Shown here one piece after another: positions 1 to 7,289 of a DNA stretch of 37,346 nt (positions are counted from its first letter, which is position 1; the number at the start of each line of letters is the position of its first letter). The stretch is from the NCBI GenBank assembly GCA_020629955.1, contig JAHDCI010000035.1, positions 1 to 37,346 of the forward strand. The letters run 5' to 3'. The DNA comes from Myxococcota bacterium. GTDB lineage: Bacteria > Myxococcota_A > Polyangia > Polyangiales > Houyiibacteriaceae. The translations under genes and the position numbers were made by a program. The notes under the pieces were generated by a model. It was not told the DNA's origin and searched no databases. It worked only from the letters and a program-made list of their open reading frames with translations.

Positions 1-26
1 TTCTCGGATGAGTGACGCATCGCCTC

Positions 27-1511
27 CTAACGATACTCAAACCACACGTCAGCGGCCAGATGCTCTTCGCTTCCAGTGAAGTATCGCTCGTTCGTGAAGT
101 CGATCGCGCTCACGCCGGCTTCCTCCAGGGTGACGAGCTCACCGCCGTCCACGCGTGCGTCACCATCGTTGTCCATCCAGAGTTCGAGCTCGGAGTACAC
201 AGCATCGGCGGAGTCGATGCGTCCATCTTCGTTGCCGCCGCGCTCCGCAGCGTCGTAGAGACCGAGGGCCTCCATGCCGTCGCGGGCGGTCTCGCCATCT
301 TCCGTGACGGTCACGTCGCCGAAGAGTTCGGTGGAAACAATCTCGCCGTCGCCATCGCGATCGAAGACCACGAAGGCATCGCCGAAGAGCCACTGCGTTC
401 GCACTTCGCCATCACCGTTGCCGAAGTTAAAGCTCGCGCCGACCGCAATGGGCTCGATGTGAATACCGTTGTCGTCGAGGTCGAGAACGAGCGGGTCTCC
501 GCCGCCACCATCGCGGCCGCCGTCGTCAGGCGGCTCACATACCCAAACGCGGACCAGGCGCGCCGACTCTTCACGCGCCGCTGCATCGATTCCTGCAAGA
601 ATACCCGCTTCGAACTCCGTGCGTGCGACACCGAGACGACGCTCTTCGTCTACCGTGCCGACAAACCCGTCGCAGAGAACGTTTGCGGACACGAGTTCAG
701 GAACACTGCCCATCGCTTCGGCGCGGCCGGGGTTCACGATCGCAGTATCCGTGTTGCATTGCGTTCGTGGAGTCACCGATTCCTGCTGACGAATCGCGGT
801 CACGGCGGCGCCGTGGCCCACGGCGTGGCCGCGTTCGAACGCAGAATCTTCCTGCGTCGGTGTTCGGTCGCAGACGCCGGCTCGGCGAAGCGCCTCCACG
901 GCGTAATCAGGCGCCACGTCCACTCCGAAATCCACGGCGTCTTCGTACCAACCGATGACCTGCTCCTGCTCCGGAGCGTCTTCGAGAAATTCATCCGTTA
1001 GACCAGCCTCTGCGACGGCGCCTACAGATCGGGTTCGGGCGTTGTCGAGCGCCATCGCGCCAAGTCGCCGGCAGGAAACACTGGGATCCAGGGCGGCCGG
1101 GGCAACGGCGAACGGACAGGCCGCAGCGGGATCGACACCCGCGGGCGCCATCGGGTCGACCGCTTCCGGCTCCATGCCATCTGGGAGAACGATCGTCATG
1201 GCACGGTCGGTTCCGGGCGTCATCGGCTGATCTTCGAAACGCATCGCAGCAGCGCCTACGCTCGTCAGAATCTGATTCATCGCATCTTCGAATACCTCGG
1301 AGGCGAGGTTATTCCCCTCGAAGATGGCGCGACGATTTAGCACGTTCTGTCGAAACGTGATGTTTTCGACGTCGGCCGCGTTGACCATAAACGGATCCGC
1401 GCCCTCGACCGGGGTGGCTGGGTCCATCGGGTCGCTCGGTTCCCGTCCAGTCTCCACGCTTCCGGAAACGCAGGCGGATGCCAGAAGCAAAATCGCACAT
1501 TCTCTCTTCAC
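27..1511 (-). CDS. Calcium-loop lipoprotein with RTX/haemolysin-type C-terminal region
   Basis: This is probably an exported lipoprotein. The GTG at 1511 is chosen as the start because it gives a short basic N-terminus, a hydrophobic run and a lipobox ending LASAC. A GAGGAA ribosome site lies about 4-5 bases upstream, although the frame stays open to 1697. Residues about 20-335 are unrecognised and alanine/glutamate rich. Residues about 340-494 resemble the calcium-binding end of haemolysin-type proteins: PLVLDLDDNG, then an EF-hand-like loop DRDGDGEIVSTEL before ELFGD, then GNEDGRIDSADAV and DNDGDARVDGGEL. Family knowledge says such loops bind calcium outside the cell. Binding here is inferred. 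A sigma-54 promoter lies about 80 bases upstream of the start, which suggests activator-dependent expression. The specific role is unknown. Confidence 0.8.
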   Translation of the reverse strand: MKRECAILLLASACVSGSVETGREPSDPMDPATPVEGADPFMVNAADVENITFRQNVLNRRAIFEGNNLASEVFEDAMNQILTSVGAAAMRFEDQPMTPGTDRAMTIVLPDGMEPEAVDPMAPAGVDPAAACPFAVAPAALDPSVSCRRLGAMALDNARTRSVGAVAEAGLTDEFLEDAPEQEQVIGWYEDAVDFGVDVAPDYAVEALRRAGVCDRTPTQEDSAFERGHAVGHGAAVTAIRQQESVTPRTQCNTDTAIVNPGRAEAMGSVPELVSANVLCDGFVGTVDEERRLGVARTEFEAGILAGIDAAAREESARLVRVWVCEPPDDGGRDGGGGDPLVLDLDDNGIHIEPIAVGASFNFGNGDGEVRTQWLFGDAFVVFDRDGDGEIVSTELFGDVTVTEDGETARDGMEALGLYDAAERGGNEDGRIDSADAVYSELELWMDNDGDARVDGGELVTLEEAGVSAIDFTNERYFTGSEEHLAADVWFEYR

Positions 1512-1589
1512 AAGTTCCTCACTTTGTCCGGCAGTCCGAGCCGGAGGCCAAACGCCGCGACACACGCGGCTTGATCGTCCCCCCAACTG

Positions 1590-1605
1590 AGCAACCTTCG
1601 TGCCA
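1590..1605 (-). promoter_or_regulatory. Sigma-54 (-24/-12) promoter
   Basis: Read on the minus strand this is TGGCAC, five bases, TTGCT. It matches the RpoN consensus TGGCAC-N5-TTGCW at every fixed position. The predicted transcription start is near 1579, giving a 5' leader of about 70 bases to the GTG at 1511. The match and its position upstream of a gene are seen directly. Activity is inferred. The sigma-54 gene itself lies at 7808-9268. Confidence 0.75.
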
Positions 1606-1679
1606 CCATCGAGACAGCACATTGCCTGCGGCTTTTCCGAACCAAGCCACCATGAGGAGCCTTCACAATTTGGAGTCAA

Positions 1680-1694
1680 CGTTCCCCACGGGAA
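1680..1694. promoter_or_regulatory. Inverted repeat, candidate enhancer-binding-protein site
   Basis: GTTCCC-CAC-GGGAAC is a perfect 6-bp inverted repeat with a 3-base spacer. It is centred about 108 bases upstream of the start predicted from the sigma-54 promoter. Bacterial enhancer-binding proteins typically bind palindromes at about -80 to -150, so the placement fits. It has no T-tail on either strand, so it is unlikely to be a terminator. Confidence 0.4.
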
Positions 1695-1863
1695 CAAAAG
1701 AACCTATGACAGAGTGGCGCAACGAGATCTCAACGGCGCCTCGCCATTCCCCAGCGCCGCCCTCAAACATTGTCTTTTTCACATTTTGGAGGGTGCAACA
1801 CTCCGCCGAAATGTCGCCCGATGGTCTACACCGATTTGATCGGGATCTGGTTCGACTCCCTGT

Positions 1864-3225
1864 TCACGGAACGCAAACCCTCGCAACATCGAGCTCGTCA
1901 CAGAGCGCCCGAACCCTCGTGTCCCCCACCATCGAGCCGCACAGACGCACTTGCTTCTTTTTCTCTTTGCCGACCGTCGCCACCTCTCGAATCGCTGAAA
2001 AGCGCGCCTCCAGATCCGGAATCGCAACGCTTAGATCTCGGCTGCCAATCGCCAAAAAGTCAGCGCGTTCCGCGATATCACGACAGGCCCGCACGCCATC
2101 GGCGCACTCGATCATCGCCCCCATCTGGGTGGATGACGGGGCGTACTCTCTCGCGATGGCAATAAGCTGTTCCCATCGAAGCGCGGAATCGACCCGCGGG
2201 AAAAGCAACGAAAAGCCTCCCGATGCGGCCGCGAAAAGAGCCTGCAGCTGCCGGCGAAGAATCCCGGCGTCGTCTGCGAGAAGGAGCTCGAGACCGCCAT
2301 GTTGTCCCGCCCAAGGAGCCTTCTTGTCGTGTGCAAAATCAAAGACTCGAAACGTGACGGGCAGCGAACCGACGGCCGCGGCAATCGCAGCGTAGACTTG
2401 CGTTTGGCGCGTAAAACTTGGCTCCTCGCGGTCGTTGAGAAAGAGCATCTCGGAGCGCAACAGACCAATCCCAATGGCGCCTCGGGCTTTCGCGCGCCGA
2501 ATCGAAGAAAGAGAACTTGCGACCACCCATCCGGAGTGCCGCTCTGAATGGGTGGTCGCGTTCGGTACTTCCGTGAGACCGAGCGTCCCGGACGGCGCAT
2601 CCAACACCCAATCGCGCGCGGCGTCGACCGAGAGAAGCTCCGGGCCCAGCCCCAAAACCACAGGCACGGCATAGTCTTCCGCGAGGACCCGAAGATGATC
2701 GAGTCCAGACCGAGCACAAGCAATGCCGAGCACCCGTGGATCGCGAAGCCATCGATTCGCTTCGAACACGCCGAGGGAATCGACCCTCAGAATCCCGGGC
2801 GGTGTTCCGAGAAGGGTGCGCTCTGTGCCCGAGAGCAAAGCAAGCACGCGCTCTTGAACTTCCTGCAGCTCGAGCGCACGCGTTGATAGAGAAGCCTCTT
2901 TTTGCAATCGTTCGATCGCAGGCTCAAACGCCGCACGAACGCTGCTGGCCGCGTCATGGCCTTCTCCGGTCGACTCAAGAATCGGTTTCCAGAAGATATC
3001 GTCGGTCAACATCAGCGCCTGCATCTCAAGCAACGCACGCGCCTCTCCCTTCGCATCCGAGGCGGCATTGTACGTCGCGTCGATTGCGAGCTTGCGCGCG
3101 TTTCGTAGACGGCGGATCGGAGAGACGTTGCCGGGCGCATTCTTCCCGATGTGGGCATCCTCCAGTGAGAGCAAGGGCCCGTACGCTCGCCCCTCCCCGG
3201 CGCCCTCCCCGTACAAAGTGCTCAT
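1864..3225 (-). CDS. ptsI: PTS enzyme I-like phosphotransferase, shortened and partly degenerate
   Basis: Related to enzyme I of the phosphotransferase system, which takes phosphate from phosphoenolpyruvate and passes it to HPr. At 453 residues it is shorter than the usual 570 or so. The start STLYGEGAGEGRAYG matches the family N-terminus. The phosphohistidine region is recognisable (GLDHLR, His177, then VPVVLG). In the C-terminal half LLRSE (Arg257), RVFDF (Arg293) and LCGSMVGD (Cys429) survive. However, IGTNDL has become IGSRDL, CGEMAGD has become CGSMVGD, and the usual LGxRG and LHPAVLR blocks are missing. It may be slow or purely regulatory. It follows ptsH by 12 bases, so the two are probably co-transcribed. 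Confidence 0.85.
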   Translation of the reverse strand: MSTLYGEGAGEGRAYGPLLSLEDAHIGKNAPGNVSPIRRLRNARKLAIDATYNAASDAKGEARALLEMQALMLTDDIFWKPILESTGEGHDAASSVRAAFEPAIERLQKEASLSTRALELQEVQERVLALLSGTERTLLGTPPGILRVDSLGVFEANRWLRDPRVLGIACARSGLDHLRVLAEDYAVPVVLGLGPELLSVDAARDWVLDAPSGTLGLTEVPNATTHSERHSGWVVASSLSSIRRAKARGAIGIGLLRSEMLFLNDREEPSFTRQTQVYAAIAAAVGSLPVTFRVFDFAHDKKAPWAGQHGGLELLLADDAGILRRQLQALFAAASGGFSLLFPRVDSALRWEQLIAIAREYAPSSTQMGAMIECADGVRACRDIAERADFLAIGSRDLSVAIPDLEARFSAIREVATVGKEKKKQVRLCGSMVGDTRVRALCDELDVARVCVP

Positions 3226-3237
3226 CGTCGGTTGTGG

Positions 3238-3513
3238 CTACTCGGCCTCACCGAATCCGGCGGCGAAGAGCGCAGCAATCGCTTCGACGGCCTCGACCGC
3301 GTCCTCCCCGGTCGCGCGAAGGCGGAGGGTCGTGCCTTTTGGAGAGCACAGAAGAAGCACCCCCATAATGCTCTTCGCGTTCGCGCGTTGCGCCTCGCGT
3401 TCGAGCACCACTTCTGCCTGAAATTGGCTGGCGAGCTTCACCACTTTGGCCGCGGCCCGAGCGTGGAGACCTAGCTCGTTGACGACCTCGATATCTCGCG
3501 CCGCCTGACTCAT
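3238..3513 (-). CDS. ptsH: Phosphocarrier protein HPr
   Basis: A 91-residue HPr. The phospho-accepting histidine lies in GLHARAA (His17) and the regulatory serine in AKSIMGVLLL (Ser48). His17 takes phosphate from enzyme I; Ser48 is the usual target of HPr kinase/phosphorylase, which is encoded 1.2 kb upstream at 4764-5711. The start overlaps the rapZ stop in an ATGA, indicating translational coupling. With no EIIB or EIIC in the window, this HPr most likely serves regulation, for example through the EIIA-Ntr at 6764, rather than sugar uptake. Confidence 0.95.
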   Translation of the reverse strand: MSQAARDIEVVNELGLHARAAAKVVKLASQFQAEVVLEREAQRANAKSIMGVLLLCSPKGTTLRLRATGEDAVEAVEAIAALFAAGFGEAE

Positions 3514-4373
3514 TTCTTCAGCTTGCTCCGGTGCACGTCGCGGTGTGCGACTCGAATATGATGCCCTGCCCGCTCGAGAATCTTCTGCAGCTCTTCCGTC
3601 ATCGCAACGCTCCGGTGTTTGCCGCCAGTACAGCCAATCGCAATCGTCAGATACGACTTCCCCTCGGCCTGATAGCGCGGCAGCGTATTCAACAGCAGCG
3701 GCTCAAGATCCTTGAGAAGTTGCTGCGCGCCTTCGGTGGAGAGCACGTAATCCGAGACTTCCTTTTCGAGTCCGGTCTTCGGTTTGAGCTCTGGAATGAA
3801 GTATGGGTTTGGCAGGAAGCGAAGGTCGAAAACCAGGTCCGCATCCATCGGAACGCCGTACTTAAAGCCGAACGAGAGAATCCGCGTCACCATCGTCGGG
3901 CTGTCCGTGTGTTCCTTAAACCAATCGATCACGGCACGCTTCAGGTCGTGCACGGAGAGGTCGGTCGTATCGAGAACGTAGGTCGCGCGGGCGCGAAGAG
4001 ACGAGAGTCGTTCCTTTTCCTTGTGGATTCCGCTTGGCACATCGCCAGCCGGCGCCAGCGGATGAGGACGCCGAGACTCGCTATAGCGCCGAATCAACAC
4101 CGGCACGGAGCAATCGAGAAAGAGAACATCCGGCGAGTGTCCCGAATCCGAGAACGCCTCGAGCATGGGCTCGATCCCCTCGGTCCCCGTGCGAACATCC
4201 ATGCCCATCGCGATGCGGTCGATGCCGCCCGCCTCCGAGATCTTCACGAGTTCAGAGGCAAGTGAAGGCGGAAGGTTATCGACGCAGTAGAAGCCAAGAT
4301 CCTCAAGCACTCGAAGCGCGGTCGACCGACCTGCCCCGCTCATGCCCGTCACACAGATGATCTGGATGCTCAC
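3510..4373 (-). CDS. rapZ: RapZ-family P-loop nucleotide-binding protein
   Basis: A homologue of RapZ (formerly YvcJ/YhbJ), which in enterobacteria adapts RNase E to the GlmZ small RNA and binds a cell-wall precursor. The sequence shows a P-loop GMSGAGRST near the N-terminus followed by ALRVLEDLGFYCVDNLPPSL, and C-terminal GCTGGKHRSV and HRDVHRSK, all family hallmarks. I take the GTG at 4373 as the start because VSIQIICVTG aligns with the family N-terminus; an in-frame TTG at 4391 is the alternative. A GATACT -10-like box sits at 4383-4388, so the mRNA may be leaderless. It overlaps ptsH by 4 bases. Its RNA partner in this lineage is unknown. Confidence 0.92.
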   Translation of the reverse strand: MSIQIICVTGMSGAGRSTALRVLEDLGFYCVDNLPPSLASELVKISEAGGIDRIAMGMDVRTGTEGIEPMLEAFSDSGHSPDVLFLDCSVPVLIRRYSESRRPHPLAPAGDVPSGIHKEKERLSSLRARATYVLDTTDLSVHDLKRAVIDWFKEHTDSPTMVTRILSFGFKYGVPMDADLVFDLRFLPNPYFIPELKPKTGLEKEVSDYVLSTEGAQQLLKDLEPLLLNTLPRYQAEGKSYLTIAIGCTGGKHRSVAMTEELQKILERAGHHIRVAHRDVHRSKLKK

Positions 4374-4382
4374 GTCCTGGAG

Positions 4383-4388
4383 AGTATC
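4383..4388 (-). promoter_or_regulatory. -10-like box next to the rapZ start
   Basis: On the minus strand GATACT lies 9 bases before the GTG at 4373, with only AGGA almost touching the start codon. No good -35 is visible. If used, the transcript would begin at or within a few bases of the start codon. Confidence 0.3.
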
Positions 4389-4559
4389 CAAGCGACGAGC
4401 AATGCGAAAGTCTGAAGAGCGCTCTCTGGAGCCTTGGACGAGTGGTGCTCATATATCCGCGCGGCATGACAACGAAAATCGAGGCAACGCCGACCGTTGG
4501 CAAGCCAGTTGCGCCATTCGCGGACGGGCAACCACTCATCCAAGGCTCCGCGCAGCGGG

Positions 4560-4740
4560 ACAACACTCCACGTGCTCCAGGCGCTCGCCCCTCTCGTTCG
4601 CGCCATCGGCTGGCACGATGCGAGCTTGATGCGCCAGCTTCGCCGATGCTTACAGAGCGAGTATTTGAATCTCGCGGAAGGGAGCGGGAGCCGAGGCCAA
4701 CAGAGCGAGACCGCCACCCGAAATCCGACTACCCGAATCC
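4560..4740 (+). pseudogene. Remnant of a four-helix-bundle (23S rRNA intervening-sequence type) protein gene
   Basis: In the 390-base gap between hprK and rapZ, one plus-strand frame from about 4575 reads VLQALAPLVRAIGWHDASL, then RQLRRCLQSEYLNLAEGSGS, then RGQQ. This resembles the four-helix-bundle family, whose core usually reads like RQLRRAxSSxxLNxAEGSxRRG. No proper start region or C-terminal helices follow in this frame; the expected continuation is lost and the frame runs on antisense into hprK. Another frame from 4465 may hold the old N-terminus. I judge it decayed or truncated. The identification rests on motif memory only. Confidence 0.5.
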
Positions 4741-4763
4741 GACGACGGATTGCCGATTACCAT

Positions 4764-5711
4764 TCACCGCTGCGACAATCGTTGCACGAACTCCCTCGCG
4801 CTATGTCGCCCAGTTCGTTTGAGCATTTCATTGCGCACCGCAACCTCGAGAATAACCGCCATATTGCGTCCTGGCTGAACAGGAACTTCCAAAAGAGGAA
4901 TCGTGTCGCCAAGAAGATCGATCGTCTGGTCTTCGAGCCCGAGCCTCTCGTAGGGATCTCCTTCGCGATGCGGAGAGAGCTCAACCACGAGCTGCACGTG
5001 TACATCCTTACGGACCGCGGTCGCGCCGAAGAGCTCCCGGACATTGATGATTCCAACACCTCGAAGTTCGAGGTGATCGCGGAGGAGGTCGGGCGCGTGT
5101 CCAAGCACCTCGCCAGTCTTGCGCCGCACCAGCACGACCTGATCGTCCGCCACGAGGCGATGACCGCGCTCGACCAAGAAGAGCGCGCACTCGCTTTTGC
5201 CGATTCCCGATGGTCCGGTCAAAAGCACGCCCGTACCGTGCACATCAATCAGCACCCCATGACGGGTCTCCCGCGGCGTGAAGAGTTTGTCGAGCGCATC
5301 GTGGAGGGCCCCAATCACGGAACTCGATCGCGCGCCGGCGGAGGCAAGCGGCGTATCCGTTTCACGCGCACACTCGATCAACACCTCCGGAATATCGACG
5401 CCGCGCGTCACCACAACCAGAGAGAGCGATAACGCAAAGAGCGACCGGAGCCGCTGTAGGCACTCGGCTTCGTCCAACGTCTCGAGATAGCTGAGCTCGG
5501 TCTCACCAAAAATCTGGACGCGTTCTGCGGCAACTCCATGAAGATGCCCCGCGAGACAGAGCCCGTTCTTCTGCACTCGCGCATCGATCAACGCGCGATC
5601 GATGCCCGCCTCGCCCGAACGCAGAGTCAATCGCTCGTGTTCGGGCAGCGCGTCCAAAAGCTCACGAACGCGAACTTTGGCAGTATTCGGACGGGGAGGC
5701 ATAATCGTCAT
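4764..5711 (-). CDS. hprK: HPr kinase/phosphorylase
   Basis: Bifunctional enzyme that phosphorylates HPr on its regulatory serine and removes that phosphate. The Walker A motif GPSGIGKS is preceded by the family histidine (RHGVLIDVHGTGVLLTG). The HprK signature ELRGVGIINVRELFGATAV follows, then the C-terminal VQPGRNMAVILEVAVRN. The length of about 315 residues is normal. The start is uncertain: ATG at 5711 has a weak GAAG ribosome site and is preferred, ATG 5702 and GTG 5732 are in frame. The 5' end abuts a plus-strand gene, so its promoter must lie within or across that gene. HPr, its substrate, is downstream. Confidence 0.95.
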   Translation of the reverse strand: MTIMPPRPNTAKVRVRELLDALPEHERLTLRSGEAGIDRALIDARVQKNGLCLAGHLHGVAAERVQIFGETELSYLETLDEAECLQRLRSLFALSLSLVVVTRGVDIPEVLIECARETDTPLASAGARSSSVIGALHDALDKLFTPRETRHGVLIDVHGTGVLLTGPSGIGKSECALFLVERGHRLVADDQVVLVRRKTGEVLGHAPDLLRDHLELRGVGIINVRELFGATAVRKDVHVQLVVELSPHREGDPYERLGLEDQTIDLLGDTIPLLEVPVQPGRNMAVILEVAVRNEMLKRTGRHSAREFVQRLSQR

Positions 5712-5712
5712 C

Positions 5713-6714
5713 TTGCTTCTATCTTCCGACACGACCGTTTCTTACCGAGGCCTCTTCGCCTCGACGCTCGTGTTTCTCCTCGGGGCGACTATCGCATGTA
5801 CCAAGGGCTCCGATCCAACTTCAGCCCCATCCACCATCGAGCCTTCGGGGTCGGCGGAGGAGCGAACCGTTGTGGAGGTCGAGCCCACCTGGTCAGGTGA
5901 AACGATCGGCATCGCTGCGACCGAGCTCGGTCCTGATGAACCCACCAACACGGTGCGGCGGCGGGAGCGCCTTTTCGCAGATGGCGATTGGCGCGCATCA
6001 GAGGCGTTTCTGGAGGTTCGTAGTCACTCCCGCCCCGCAGACGTTCCGGATGCGATTCTCCTTCGCCATCGCCGAGCGCAGCGCGTCGTCGTTTTTCTTC
6101 ACGGCTGGCGCGGCTGTATCCGGGTGCTCTTTCACGAAGGAGAGGTGCGCTGTGGACGAGGAAACGCGAGGGAAACGGGCTGGGGGCTCGGGAACGTGTT
6201 TCGAGAAGCCGAACTGCCGACCACCTACGTGATGCTCCAATTGGCGTATCGGCAGCGAGAGGGCAGTGCAGGTCGCTACCTCAATCCAGATTTCGCAAAC
6301 GATACATTGAAGGCGCTGCTCGGTGACCAACGCGATCTCCCGATCACACTCGTCGCGCACTCTGCCGGCTACGAAGCGACCTTAGCCTTCCTTCGCGAAG
6401 GACCACTCGAGACTCAAATCGACAGCGTAATCTTGATGGACGCGCTCTACGGCGGCGCCCAGCGTTTCGGCGATTGGGTTCTCGCATCACCGAACCGGAA
6501 CCTCATCAGTGTTCATCGGCCGGGGTCGACGCGCGTGGAGACGCGACGGTTGCGACGCGTAGTGACTCGTCGCGGGTTAAACGTCGGGCCACTCGGCTCT
6601 GATGCGCCGGTGTGGTCGCTCGAGGTTCAAACCGGACACGTGCAAGTACCCGCGACACATCTTCACGAGACACTTGGTGCGCTCTATTCGGCGCGCGCCA
6701 ACAGCGTCAGGTAG
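5713..6714 (+). CDS. Putative alpha/beta-hydrolase-fold lipoprotein
   Basis: Probably a lipoprotein: a hydrophobic run FASTLVFLLGATIAC ends in a lipobox-like Cys. The body carries an alpha/beta-hydrolase oxyanion-type motif (VVVFLHGWRGC) and a nucleophile elbow (LVAHSAGYEA), in which the first glycine of GxSxG is replaced by Ala. DALYGG and a late His (THLHETL) could supply the rest of the triad. The substrate is unknown. The start is uncertain: TTG 5713, with GGAGG 13 bases upstream, is my choice, but the frame is open from 5602 and overlaps hprK. It lies on the opposite strand to hprK, between hprK and ptsN, which the PTS cluster does not explain. Confidence 0.65.
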   Translation: MLLSSDTTVSYRGLFASTLVFLLGATIACTKGSDPTSAPSTIEPSGSAEERTVVEVEPTWSGETIGIAATELGPDEPTNTVRRRERLFADGDWRASEAFLEVRSHSRPADVPDAILLRHRRAQRVVVFLHGWRGCIRVLFHEGEVRCGRGNARETGWGLGNVFREAELPTTYVMLQLAYRQREGSAGRYLNPDFANDTLKALLGDQRDLPITLVAHSAGYEATLAFLREGPLETQIDSVILMDALYGGAQRFGDWVLASPNRNLISVHRPGSTRVETRRLRRVVTRRGLNVGPLGSDAPVWSLEVQTGHVQVPATHLHETLGALYSARANSVR

Positions 6715-6724
6715 CAAGTGAGAC

Positions 6725-6763
6725 CGCTATACTTTCGGGCACCTCGTTCGCTATACTTTCGGG
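6725..6763 (+). promoter_or_regulatory. Tandem -10-like repeat directly before ptsN
   Basis: The 15-mer CGCTATACTTTCGGG occurs twice, at 6725-6739 and 6749-6763, 24 bases apart. Each copy contains TATACT, close to the -10 consensus. The second TATACT (6752-6757) ends six bases before the GTG start at 6764, and no ribosome-binding site is visible, so a leaderless ptsN transcript is plausible. No clear -35 is seen. Confidence 0.45.
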
Positions 6764-7237
6764 GTGCAACTCATCGACCTGCTAGATGAAGAACGCATCT
6801 GCGTGGACCTCCAAGCAGCCTCAAAGGACGAGGCACTTCGGAAAGTCGCAGAGCGTCTCGTTCGCGGATTCGAAGGTGAGAAACTGAATATCGACACCGT
6901 CGAGTCCGCGCTTCGAGCGCGGGAGGAGCTCGGTAGCACCGGCGCCGGTTCAGGGATCGCACTCCCCCACGGTCGCATTTACGGGGACTTCCCCGTGCGG
7001 GCCGCTTTCTTTCATCACCGAAGGGGCATCCCTTTTGATTCGATCGACGAGCAGCCGGTCACTCTAATAATCGGCCTGCTCTCGCCGGATGGTGCCCCCG
7101 CAGAGCATCTTCGAGCCCTCGCGTCGATCTCCCGGGCGCTCCGAACGCCGGAAATCACGAAGGCTCTGCGAGAATCTGAAAGCGCCCAGGCAGTGCTTCA
7201 TGCGCTTCGGTGGAGCCCTGAGCCGCAATCGAATTAG
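6764..7237 (+). CDS. ptsN: PTS EIIA component, nitrogen-regulatory type
   Basis: EIIA of the Ntr (fructose-like) family, 157 residues, the usual length. The phospho-accepting histidine is His69 in GIALPHGR, preceded by EELGSTGAGSGIALPH. It would take phosphate from HPr and act by binding regulators rather than a sugar permease. The GTG at 6764 is the only sensible start and lies directly after the TATACT repeat. It lies on the opposite strand to the other PTS genes and to hpf/rpoN, whereas in many proteobacteria rpoN, hpf and ptsN run in one direction. That suggests a local rearrangement. It converges on hpf. Confidence 0.92.
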   Translation: MQLIDLLDEERICVDLQAASKDEALRKVAERLVRGFEGEKLNIDTVESALRAREELGSTGAGSGIALPHGRIYGDFPVRAAFFHHRRGIPFDSIDEQPVTLIIGLLSPDGAPAEHLRALASISRALRTPEITKALRESESAQAVLHALRWSPEPQSN

Positions 7238-7270
7238 AAAACGCGCGGGTCCGAATAGAGGACCCACGCG
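7238..7270 (-). terminator. Intrinsic terminator for hpf
   Basis: Read on the minus strand, CGCGTGGGTCC pairs with GGACCCGCGCG (one bulge/mismatch) around a short loop and is followed by TTTT then CTAA. It fills the 52-base gap between the converging ptsN and hpf genes. The T-tail shows it serves the minus strand (hpf). Confidence 0.75.
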
Positions 7271-7289
7271 AGATGAAACCGCTTCGAAA

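Larger units (their letters stand above)
1512..1863. other. Intergenic region upstream of the lipoprotein, holding promoter and inverted repeats
   Basis: About 350 bases separate the lipoprotein start from the ptsI-like stop. I see no convincing gene here. The region holds a sigma-54 type promoter at 1590-1605 (minus), a perfect 6-bp inverted repeat at 1680-1694, and a longer imperfect inverted repeat at 1781-1814. No T-tailed terminator is visible after the ptsI-like stop. Confidence 0.6.

Noticed and set aside
1850-1875. GGTTCGACTCCC, resembling a tRNA T-arm
   Set aside because: The flanking bases do not form the 5-bp stem, and no acceptor, anticodon or D-arm is seen nearby.
1478-2395. A 305-residue open frame across the ptsI-like 3' end
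   Set aside because: It has arginine/serine-rich low-quality translation and overlaps the ptsI-like gene and the regulatory region; no ribosome site.
4303-4717. Minus-strand open frames in the hprK-rapZ gap
   Set aside because: Their translations are rich in Arg/Ser/Trp without family features, and they overlap the plus-strand four-helix-bundle remnant.
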